A DNA stretch of 41,208 bases from Bdellovibrio sp. CG22_combo_CG10-13_8_21_14_all_39_27 (GTDB lineage: Bacteria; Bdellovibrionota; Bacteriovoracia; Bacteriovoracales; Bacteriovoracaceae), in assembly GCA_002786715.1 (NCBI GenBank), contig PCTW01000005.1:1-41208 (forward strand), read 5' to 3'. Shown piece by piece: positions 24,683 through 32,079 of this stretch. Within the stretch, counting starts at the first letter, position 1. Every line of letters begins with the position of its first letter. The translations under genes were made by a program, and so were the position numbers. Below the pieces are notes generated by a model. The model was not told where the DNA came from. It did no database searches and saw only the letters and a list, made by a program, of their open reading frames with translations.

Positions 24683-26350
24683 TTATCTTACACAAGACTC
24701 GCTGTAATTGTACTTTTGTTCAACTACGTGACGAGTAATTCTTTGTCCTGAAACTTCAAAGCTGAAGTCTTGTCCACAAAGTTTCCCTTGCTCATAGAAT
24801 GCTTTGAAAACGAATGGAGAATTCCAAATCTCTTCACCAAATTTTGCAATTTGCTTAGAGAATGCAGTCTTATCAGCCTTTGCATAACTATCTTTCATTT
24901 TGTTAGCGATACTTTCAAGAACCACAAAGCTCTTTTTCATATCGTAAGCAGTGTTGAACTTACAGTCGTAGAAATCAACATAACCTGAGTCATTGTCTTT
25001 TTCACAAACGTCGAGTGTATCGTTTTTAACTGCGAAGTAAGCTTTTTGCTCTTTTTCAGCAACTTCTTGAATTTTCTTCATGAAGTTACCAGTGAATTTA
25101 CCTTGGCCGATGATTTCACGGATATAGTCATCTTTCATTTTAAGTTCGAGAACGACTTGGTTGAATCCGAGAGAGTCTTTGAAGTCAGGAACTTTAACAC
25201 AAGTTTCTTCAGTTAAAGCAGTTTCAGACTTGATTTTGTCGATATACTTTCTTAAACGACGCTCTTGTCCCCAATCTGATTGATAAGAATACTTGAAGTT
25301 TCCGTAAAGATTTTCTGTAACTTTTCGATCAGAGTTTTCACCTGGAACGTCTTTAACAGTAGATCCCCCCATGAATGACTTAGCAACTTTAAAGTGAAGT
25401 CCAACAATACGTGTGTTTCTTTGCTTAACATACATACCGTAGTTCTTAAGAACTTTTTCGTCCCAAACTGAGTTTTCTTCATACTCATCAACTGATCTAT
25501 TGCTAGCTGATTTGAAAGAAATAAGACCAATAAAAGGAGTATTAAATCCCCAATGATTGCTAAATCCAATTCTCTTTTCAGAAGTATCAGCAATTTTCAT
25601 AACTCCAGAGTTATCAAATGCTGAAAGTTCTTGAGCTTTAGTCACGTCACCATACATAAATCTTTCGAAAGCTTCGATTGATTCATCTGTATCAAGCGTA
25701 AATTCATAAGAAAAACCTGAAGCTGCTTCATAAAGTCTTTCATGACCGATATTTACATAGCCAGCGCCAACACCAAGGTTGATTGAACGAATTTTCTTTT
25801 TTGCTCTTTCAACATAAACCTTATTAGGACCTGTTTTTTGAAGGTAGTTAACCCATCCACCAGTCGCAACAGCAAAAGCACCAATGCTGAATGGAGAAAT
25901 ACCAGTTCCAAGATAGAATGATACTCCACCTTGAGATTCCCAGTAAGCACCATCAGTAACATCCCACTTCGCGAGCTCTTCTGCAGACTTAGGAAGCTTC
26001 TTATTTTTTTCAGCATCAAGCTGATCAAGAGATTCAATTTCACCAAAGCTAATACCAAAACCATTTTTAACTGGTCCGACACCAACTGAAGCCCAGATTT
26101 CATCACTTGGGAACCAGCGTGAAGCTGAAACGCTTGCACTGACCCAATGACTTCTTTCGAGAGCGACTTTAAATCCGTCTCCATAAACATCTACGTCTAG
26201 AGTAGGACATGCGCCTCTCTTAGCAGGTGTCTTGTTAACGATTTTATTCATCCAATCGTAGTTAAGGAAAAATCCATTTCCCGGAGTGAAATCAGCAGCA
26301 TGTGCTGACGACAACAATGCGATAAATGCGAAAGCAAAGAATTTATTCAT
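24683..26350 (-). CDS. Large secreted protein of unknown function
   Basis: The 555-residue product has a signal peptide (1-18, ending SAHAA). The middle is rich in Gly and aromatic residues, with beta-like stretches such as SFYLGTGISPFSIGAF and NLGVGAGYVNIGHERL (about 150-215). The C-terminal 170 residues look helical and charged. Six cysteines are spread through the mature protein, five of them in the last 170 residues (for example YDCKFN, KLCGQD, ESCVR), which suggests disulfides in an oxidising compartment. I recognise no family. GAGAGG lies 9 bases before the ATG. It is flanked by polysaccharide genes and may be part of that system, but no function can be assigned. Confidence 0.82.
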   Translation of the reverse strand: MNKFFAFAFIALLSSAHAADFTPGNGFFLNYDWMNKIVNKTPAKRGACPTLDVDVYGDGFKVALERSHWVSASVSASRWFPSDEIWASVGVGPVKNGFGISFGEIESLDQLDAEKNKKLPKSAEELAKWDVTDGAYWESQGGVSFYLGTGISPFSIGAFAVATGGWVNYLQKTGPNKVYVERAKKKIRSINLGVGAGYVNIGHERLYEAASGFSYEFTLDTDESIEAFERFMYGDVTKAQELSAFDNSGVMKIADTSEKRIGFSNHWGFNTPFIGLISFKSASNRSVDEYEENSVWDEKVLKNYGMYVKQRNTRIVGLHFKVAKSFMGGSTVKDVPGENSDRKVTENLYGNFKYSYQSDWGQERRLRKYIDKIKSETALTEETCVKVPDFKDSLGFNQVVLELKMKDDYIREIIGQGKFTGNFMKKIQEVAEKEQKAYFAVKNDTLDVCEKDNDSGYVDFYDCKFNTAYDMKKSFVVLESIANKMKDSYAKADKTAFSKQIAKFGEEIWNSPFVFKAFYEQGKLCGQDFSFEVSGQRITRHVVEQKYNYSESCVR

Positions 26351-26517
26351 AATATATACCTCTCAATGGGATGCCTTTTATCCTAAAGTTCACAATCAAT
26401 AAACATTTTTTTACTGCGAAGTGATAAAATAATAAAAAGAATCTGCATATGACGAAGGTCAGACCATAGAATAATTACATACAGCTTTGATTTTGATTAA
26501 TAATTGTCAAGATTGGA

Positions 26518-27693
26518 TCACAAATGATTCTTTAATAAGGATTCCATGAGCTTCGGTTCATTTTCCGGGACGTCGTGATAACCGTCCTTAATATAAGGAC
26601 TGTGTGGATCGCGCTTTAATTCATTTGGAAAAAGGGCGATGGTTGCCAGCTTTAATGGATGGGTTTCCTGCTTGATATTATTAAGAGCATTAAATAAGCA
26701 AACACAAAGATCATTGCCAATAACTTCAGCTTTTAAATGGACGGTGGGTATTGGCCTTGGATTCAATTCGATCACGAAGCACTTGCCAGTTGAGTTCTCA
26801 ATCATTACATCCAAAGAACCAAAGCCATTATAATTAAGCTTACTTGCAACTATTTTAGAAAAATTGAAAACTTCATCGTTTTCAAAACCTTGAACAACAC
26901 AACTAGGGCTGGTTTTAGTGGGATAGGTCAACACCTTTATCATGGGGTTTATAGCAAATAACTCTCCCCTTAGAGCAACAAAAGGAGCTAAGGCCACTTG
27001 GCCATCGATATACTGTTGGAGCGAGAGGCCCTCACCGCTATCAAAAATAGAAATAAAAAAGAACTTTCTTAAGATGTGCTTAATTAATACTGTAAAATGA
27101 GGAGGTTCTTGAAATTCTCTAAATTTTTGATTCAGTTCTTCTTGATTTTCACAAACGGCAACCCCACTTCCGCCATAGCCAGAATCCTTTTTTATCACAA
27201 CGGGAAATCCCCCAAGTTCAGGGACTAATTGTGTGGCCTGTTGCAAATGACTAACTGAGAAGCTTTTAGGAACTCTGATCCCCCAATCTCGACAAGATTC
27301 GACAAACAATTCTTTGCTCTCAATAATTGAATCAAACTCAGATGGTGTCATCGAATTTCGAATCAGTTGCTGCCATTTTCCGAGACCTGGAATCAAACCA
27401 AAAAAGACTGACAAGCGATGCAGAACGAGGATGGCTTCCTCATCTCCTGGAATAATAAAATCTGGCTTAAAATAAAAAAGAGAGTAGATCGCAAGGATAT
27501 AAAAAATCTTGCTTCTTGAGTAGCTAAAAATCGGATACTGAATTGAATCGTCAACTTGTACACTTTGAGCGAGAAAGCTCTTTTTTGGGCAAAGAGTGGT
27601 GATTATAAAGCCTGCCCTCTTTAGGCCGGAGGGCAAGCGGCTAATGCCTGGCCAGTGTTGATTCATGGCCACAATTAAAATTCGTTTCGACAT
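26518..27693 (-). CDS. ATP-grasp family ligase
   Basis: This 391-residue cytoplasmic protein has the ATP-grasp layout. It has an N-terminal pre-ATP-grasp domain (about 1-110), then FPVVIKKDSGYGGSGVAV (163-180) with K168 and the Gly-rich loop over the phosphates. The metal-binding stretch GFGSLDVMIEN with D295 leads to FVIELNPRP (E309, N311). Such enzymes join a carboxylate to an amine, thiol or similar group with ATP hydrolysis. The substrate is unknown. It starts 9 bases after the stop of the secreted GH5 gene, so the two are co-transcribed. In a polysaccharide locus, attachment of an amino acid to a sugar acid is conceivable, but this is a guess. Confidence 0.88.
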   Translation of the reverse strand: MSKRILIVAMNQHWPGISRLPSGLKRAGFIITTLCPKKSFLAQSVQVDDSIQYPIFSYSRSKIFYILAIYSLFYFKPDFIIPGDEEAILVLHRLSVFFGLIPGLGKWQQLIRNSMTPSEFDSIIESKELFVESCRDWGIRVPKSFSVSHLQQATQLVPELGGFPVVIKKDSGYGGSGVAVCENQEELNQKFREFQEPPHFTVLIKHILRKFFFISIFDSGEGLSLQQYIDGQVALAPFVALRGELFAINPMIKVLTYPTKTSPSCVVQGFENDEVFNFSKIVASKLNYNGFGSLDVMIENSTGKCFVIELNPRPIPTVHLKAEVIGNDLCVCLFNALNNIKQETHPLKLATIALFPNELKRDPHSPYIKDGYHDVPENEPKLMESLLKNHL

Positions 27694-27702
27694 AGTTAAA
27701 TC

Positions 27703-29106
27703 TTACGGCAACGTCTGTCTGTTGTTTTCAATCAAAAGATCGCGGACATGACCACCCATATGGCCATCACCTATTAACAGATTCCAATTATTATCTACCA
27801 TGCGTGGTCCCCACAGCGGATCGAAACACCATGCGGTCCAACTCATCTTTTTCTGATCCATCCAAGTGACGAGACTATCACCCCAAGCAAAGTTTCCGCC
27901 TTCAGTTCCACCTGTTTCATAACCCCATTCGGTTACAAACATCGGTGAGTAGTCAGGAAGGACGCCATAATTTTTAGACCAAGATGTAGGACCTTGATTA
28001 GAATAAATATGGGCCACGTATACTAAGTTTTCTCCAATGACTGGATCAGTAACGGCCCCTGACATATGTGATGACCAATAAGGACCGCCAACTAAAACTA
28101 AGTTATAAGGAGCAGCCTGACGAATCAAATTCACAATCGGCTGGGCCATTGTTTGTTTCCAAGTTGACCAGCTATCAGGAAGAATTGGCTCATTAAAGAT
28201 TTCATACATGACGTAAGGATTATCTTTAAATTTAGGCGCCATATAAGTCCAAAATTCTGCAACCTTACTATAAAGAGTGTCGTAGTTTGAAACATAATGA
28301 AGATCGATGATGACATAGATCCCCTTACTAGTGAGCTCGTCAACGAGTGGCTGAACATGCTTTAAAAAATAACTCTCTCCACCATTGGTAGGACTGAACC
28401 AACCTTCAGTTGGATAATTAGGATTTCCTGGAAGAATTGGAATTCTTACGACTTTAGCAAAGTAAGTATCGGTTGCTAAACTCGCAACTGATCTGGCCGT
28501 TACACCCGGACGCTCATTGGCCTTAGTATCTAGATGTTGGGGATCGGCAATATTGACGCCTTTGAAAACAACTTGCACGTTGTTGGCATCAACAATTTTA
28601 TTTCCTACCACTCTTAAGAATGAAGCTGGCACATCTGATGAAGGGTCACGAGGTGCTGGATCTGGTGCTGGAGTTGGAGTAGGAGTTGGAGTTGGTTCTA
28701 CGACAACAACTTCTAAACCTGTGCCAGAAAGATTCAAGTTGCTTTCAACCCATGTCCATCCGGTTCCTTTGAAATATCCTACTGTCATAGAATCTGAAAT
28801 AAGACCTGAGTATGTTGGAGTAAATTTAATGGAAAGCGTACAGCTTTTACGCGCTTTAAGAATAAATTCATTAAACTGACAAGTTCCACCTACTACGGAA
28901 TAGGAGTCACTATTGTTAAACCAATATTCTGAAAGTCTTACTTGCTGTCTTGTACTATTCTTGACGGTAACGGACATAGTCTTGCTTGTCCCCACATCGA
29001 TACTCCCAAATTGAAGATTTGAAGTAGAGAAAACCACTGGCGCTGCTAATAAATTCCAACTAAAAATCAGTGCCAAAAATGTCCAAACATAGTGATACTT
29101 TTTCAT
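27703..29106 (-). CDS. Secreted GH5 family cellulase-like glycoside hydrolase
   Basis: The 467-residue exported enzyme has a signal peptide (1-22). An Ig-like domain of the ASH/'choice-of-anchor' type follows (about 24-131; LQFGSIDVGTSKTMSVTVKN, FTPTYSGLISD), then a Pro/Thr linker (PTPTPTPTPAP, 138-148) and a GH5 (beta/alpha)8 catalytic domain (about 165-467). Key GH5 residues are the RIPI strand (221-224), IDLHY, acid/base E306 in YEIFNEP, H366 in AHIY, and nucleophile E393 in VTEWGYE. The fold is that of endo-beta-1,4-glucanases and mannanases; the exact substrate is unknown. It is followed by an ATP-grasp gene 9 bases later. It may trim the polysaccharide made by the surrounding genes. Confidence 0.93.
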   Translation of the reverse strand: MKKYHYVWTFLALIFSWNLLAAPVVFSTSNLQFGSIDVGTSKTMSVTVKNSTRQQVRLSEYWFNNSDSYSVVGGTCQFNEFILKARKSCTLSIKFTPTYSGLISDSMTVGYFKGTGWTWVESNLNLSGTGLEVVVVEPTPTPTPTPAPDPAPRDPSSDVPASFLRVVGNKIVDANNVQVVFKGVNIADPQHLDTKANERPGVTARSVASLATDTYFAKVVRIPILPGNPNYPTEGWFSPTNGGESYFLKHVQPLVDELTSKGIYVIIDLHYVSNYDTLYSKVAEFWTYMAPKFKDNPYVMYEIFNEPILPDSWSTWKQTMAQPIVNLIRQAAPYNLVLVGGPYWSSHMSGAVTDPVIGENLVYVAHIYSNQGPTSWSKNYGVLPDYSPMFVTEWGYETGGTEGGNFAWGDSLVTWMDQKKMSWTAWCFDPLWGPRMVDNNWNLLIGDGHMGGHVRDLLIENNRQTLP

Positions 29107-29314
29107 TCATACTCCAAGAAAGTTGAAAACTTATCGGTAATGACAACTGCTCAATTGAATTCATTTTCGAGAGAATTTTTGTAATTATCCGAGCGACTTT
29201 GTATGAATTATGAGGCGACTAGAGTGAGTTCATTAAAAAAGAAGACAACTACATGAAATAGCTATCATTTTAAGAAAACGAGAAGACATTATTTTATCTT
29301 TTATTTGGCAAAAA
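29107..29314. other. Gap of 208 bases between flippase and GH5 genes
   Basis: The stretch is AT-rich and holds no open frame I would call a gene, no clear terminator hairpin for the flippase and no strong promoter match. It must contain the leader of the GH5 gene: the minus strand has GGAG about 6 bases before its ATG. Confidence 0.5.
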
Positions 29315-30799
29315 TTAGAGGCGGGAGGGAAGAATCTTTTTAATAAGACTCAAAAGATGCTCTTTTTCATCATTTTTAATAATTCCAAAAAGCAGTGACG
29401 AGATAAGAATAAGTAGCAAATAAAGAGTAAATGATGAGGCCAAAATCCAAAAAGGATGCCAGCTGTAGTTTGCCATTAAAACTTTTAACCCATAAGAAAA
29501 GACCAAGCCTAAACTGGTAACACCAAATATTTGTTTCCATCTGAAGAGTTGAAAGAAGTGCGCATTAATAAAGCGAGCACCAATCGCTAAACCGAGAATA
29601 TTCATGAGAAAGAGCACGATGACTTTAGTTATTAGTGTTTCCATGGGTCCATAGAACTTAGCTGCCAAAATAATCAACACAAAGCCACTTGTTGCAAAAA
29701 TGGCCCTTAGCTTTAGAGAAACTCGAGTTTTAGAGGTGGCCCTAAACAAAGGCTCAGGATTGATCGCTAATGCTAAAACAGAAAAATTAAAAGCGATGAA
29801 AAAGGGTACGCTAGATAAATACTTTTCTGAAAAAACAAACGTGATAATTTCAGTCGCAAAAAAACACATGTAGATAATAAAAGGAATCACCACTAACATC
29901 AGCTTGCGATTCATTCTTCTCCAAATCTCAAGCGCCTGCTTAAAATCTCCATGCTTAGTGGCGTCGACCAGTTCTATATTCACTAATTCATACATAGAGG
30001 CTTGAACCGCATTGATTAATGGGTTCTCGAAACATCCTACAGAGTAAAAAGTAAATTGAGTGATGGAAAAAAAAGAGGAGACAATAAATTTTTCCATATT
30101 TAATAAATTCTGAACAATTCTTCCAAGACCTAAAGGTAATCCAAAATGCAATTGTTCTTTAAAGTATTTTTTAGCATCTTGATACTCAAGTTGATATTTC
30201 TCTTTATACTTATTTATTTCAAACCATGTGAGAATTAACTTCGTTGTCATGATGGTAGACAGAAAAACGAGAACCATCGAAATGGAATGGAAAAAGAAAA
30301 ATCCACAGAGGATGGCAGCAGCCTTTAATAACTCCATGCTTAGTTCGACCACTAACCTCTGTTTAAAACGATCCAATCCAATGAGAATGCCTTCATACTG
30401 TGCAGAACAAACCGTCACTAATAAAAGAAAACCCACTAAAGGCAAGTATGAGGCGAGCTCTGGATTATTGAGTGCACTTGCGATTTGAACTCTAAAAAAT
30501 GAAAGTCCACTTAAAATGATAACCATCGCTACAAGATTGAATCTCAAAGCATTAAAACTAAAAAGTGGAAAGAGCTTTGGGGTTTTTCTCAAATGATAAT
30601 AAGCCGAATCATCAATTCCAAAGTTAAGGGCCACTTGAGAGAGCCAAAAAAAGAGCATGATTTGCTTATAGGTTCCGTATGTCTCAACGGTAAGACTACG
30701 TCCCAAATACATAGGAATTGCAATTGAGAAAAGGATCCCAAAAATTCGAGCAAAAGTAAGAAGGAGCATTTTATTAAAAGATTGCTTGTCTTGACTCAA
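29315..30799 (-). CDS. Wzx-like polysaccharide flippase
   Basis: The 494-residue protein has about twelve to fourteen membrane helices and a typical oligosaccharide flippase (MATE-like/PF01943) start, ARIFGILFSIAIPMYLGRSL, with YGTYKQIMLFFW after it. It should flip the undecaprenyl-linked repeat unit to the periplasmic face for the Wzy-like polymerase. The frame is open to an ATG at 30832, but that codon lies in the loop of the upstream terminator hairpin. I therefore prefer TTG 30799 (with a weak GGTG 4 bases ahead) or ATG 30769. No clear promoter is seen between the hairpin and the start. Confidence 0.87.
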   Translation of the reverse strand: MSQDKQSFNKMLLLTFARIFGILFSIAIPMYLGRSLTVETYGTYKQIMLFFWLSQVALNFGIDDSAYYHLRKTPKLFPLFSFNALRFNLVAMVIILSGLSFFRVQIASALNNPELASYLPLVGFLLLVTVCSAQYEGILIGLDRFKQRLVVELSMELLKAAAILCGFFFFHSISMVLVFLSTIMTTKLILTWFEINKYKEKYQLEYQDAKKYFKEQLHFGLPLGLGRIVQNLLNMEKFIVSSFFSITQFTFYSVGCFENPLINAVQASMYELVNIELVDATKHGDFKQALEIWRRMNRKLMLVVIPFIIYMCFFATEIITFVFSEKYLSSVPFFIAFNFSVLALAINPEPLFRATSKTRVSLKLRAIFATSGFVLIILAAKFYGPMETLITKVIVLFLMNILGLAIGARFINAHFFQLFRWKQIFGVTSLGLVFSYGLKVLMANYSWHPFWILASSFTLYLLLILISSLLFGIIKNDEKEHLLSLIKKILPSRL

Positions 30800-30807
30800 A
30801 TTACACC

Positions 30808-30846
30808 AAAAAAAAAGGCCATGCTCTGACAAAAGAGCATGGCCTT
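30808..30846 (-). terminator. Strong intrinsic terminator after the cysteine protease gene
   Basis: A perfect 13-bp stem (AAGGCCATGCTCT at 30815-30827 with AGAGCATGGCCTT at 30834-30846) encloses a 6-base loop. On the minus strand it is followed by about nine T (30816 down to 30808). It lies 15 bases after the protease stop. Confidence 0.95.
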
Positions 30847-30860
30847 AATAACACTTTTAT

Positions 30861-31946
30861 TTATTGAAGTGGTAAGAAGTAGAAAGCCCCATCGCTATGA
30901 GCGTGTTTCTGTACAATCATACCATAACCAGGATAGTTTACACCGTCGATTTCAAAATCCCGACCAAAACTATCTGAACCCCAGCTATTCTTGAAATAAT
31001 AAACACCTTTATAGCTAAATGTTTTCATCGAACCATCGGCCATCTTAATCGTTTTTTTGACGATCTTATTATCATCAAAGCCAACCACTAAAATAGAGTG
31101 ACCTGCTGGCTTCTTTGGAGACTCTTGAGCGTCCATTGAACCAGGTTCAGGATTTCCAACAATCCCTTGTGACCACTGATTCATGTCGCGGCCAATTCCC
31201 ATCTCATCGGCTTTGCGATGGTTCCAAGCACCATAGAAAAAGTCGATTTCGAGAATAACCGGATAGCCTTGAAGAAGAGTGTTTTTAATTTGAGTGATGT
31301 TGTTGAGGTTGTAATAAGTATTGGTGAATGAAATATAATCATTACGAAATTGATAAGCTTCCGTTCTGGCCGCTACAAATTCTGGATCATAATAAGCTGC
31401 ATTTTGATCGAGAATTTGTTGATCAGCGAGACCCAAAAGCTTGGGATCGCGGTGAACAATATAGCATGAGGTTTGTTGATTGCCTTTGAGGTGACCACAA
31501 CGATCTTCTTTTAATGAACTAAAACCAGTAACCCAATCTTCTCCAATATAAGGAAGAGTTTGCTCCGAAGGCATTCCATAACGACGGATGGCCTCAAAGT
31601 TTGAACCGGCATATGAACCATCAGAAGTTTTGTTTCTAACCGCTGTATACTGTAACCACTCTTCAGATAAGTTAATTGTTGCATTAAATTGTCCTTTCTT
31701 AATCAACAATCCCTCGAGATAAGCTGTCGCAGAGAAAATTGAACAAGTTCCGCGAGATTGCTGTGAACGAATGGGAGATTGAAAACCAATAATAGCCTCA
31801 ACATTATTGCGAGGATTGGCCTTATTCATCGAACCATGATCAGCTTTTGGATGCTGCAAATTTGAATAAGCAGAATCTAGAAAGGCTCCATCTTGAGCAT
31901 AAGTAATTAATGGAAGTAGCAAAAATAGAGCTAAGACGTTTTTCAT
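30861..31946 (-). CDS. Secreted papain-like (C1A) cysteine protease
   Basis: The 361-residue exported protein has a signal peptide (1-18, ending ITYAQ). Its papain-type active site is Q62 (oxyanion hole) and C68 in RSQQSRGTCS, H283 in AGHSILVVGF, and N320 in YYFKNSWGSD. The spacing of Q and C (six residues) is as in papain. The mature region starts soon before the catalytic Cys, so a long inhibitory propeptide is absent (at most about 35 residues). Other cysteines (C150, C161) could pair. A role outside the cell or in the periplasm is likely, for example in nutrition or attack on other cells. AAGGAG lies 6 bases before the ATG. A strong terminator follows, so it is a single-gene unit. Confidence 0.93.
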   Translation of the reverse strand: MKNVLALFLLLPLITYAQDGAFLDSAYSNLQHPKADHGSMNKANPRNNVEAIIGFQSPIRSQQSRGTCSIFSATAYLEGLLIKKGQFNATINLSEEWLQYTAVRNKTSDGSYAGSNFEAIRRYGMPSEQTLPYIGEDWVTGFSSLKEDRCGHLKGNQQTSCYIVHRDPKLLGLADQQILDQNAAYYDPEFVAARTEAYQFRNDYISFTNTYYNLNNITQIKNTLLQGYPVILEIDFFYGAWNHRKADEMGIGRDMNQWSQGIVGNPEPGSMDAQESPKKPAGHSILVVGFDDNKIVKKTIKMADGSMKTFSYKGVYYFKNSWGSDSFGRDFEIDGVNYPGYGMIVQKHAHSDGAFYFLPLQ

Positions 31947-32079
31947 TTCTCTCTCCTTAAATGAGTAGGCTTAGAACAGTCAGTTTCAATTGCGCGCAAG
32001 CTACACCCTGTGCCATGGATTGCCAAATTAACTTATTTAATCCACATTTATAGGCCAAACTTATAGCTAGGGCTTATCT

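Noticed and set aside
25252-26190. Two open frames (25252-25593 and 25753-26190) within the 555-residue secreted protein gene, same strand, other frame
   Set aside because: Both are Leu/Ser-rich shadow translations, while the main frame has a signal peptide, a ribosome site and full-length coding character.
28663-28696. Short tandem repeat of GGAGTTGGAGTAGG type
   Set aside because: These are repeated codons for the Pro-Thr linker of the GH5 enzyme, not a separate DNA element, although length variation there is possible.
28517-28879. 120-codon plus-strand frame rich in Gly, Val and Thr
   Set aside because: It is the antisense reading of the Pro/Thr linker of the GH5 protein and has no independent support.
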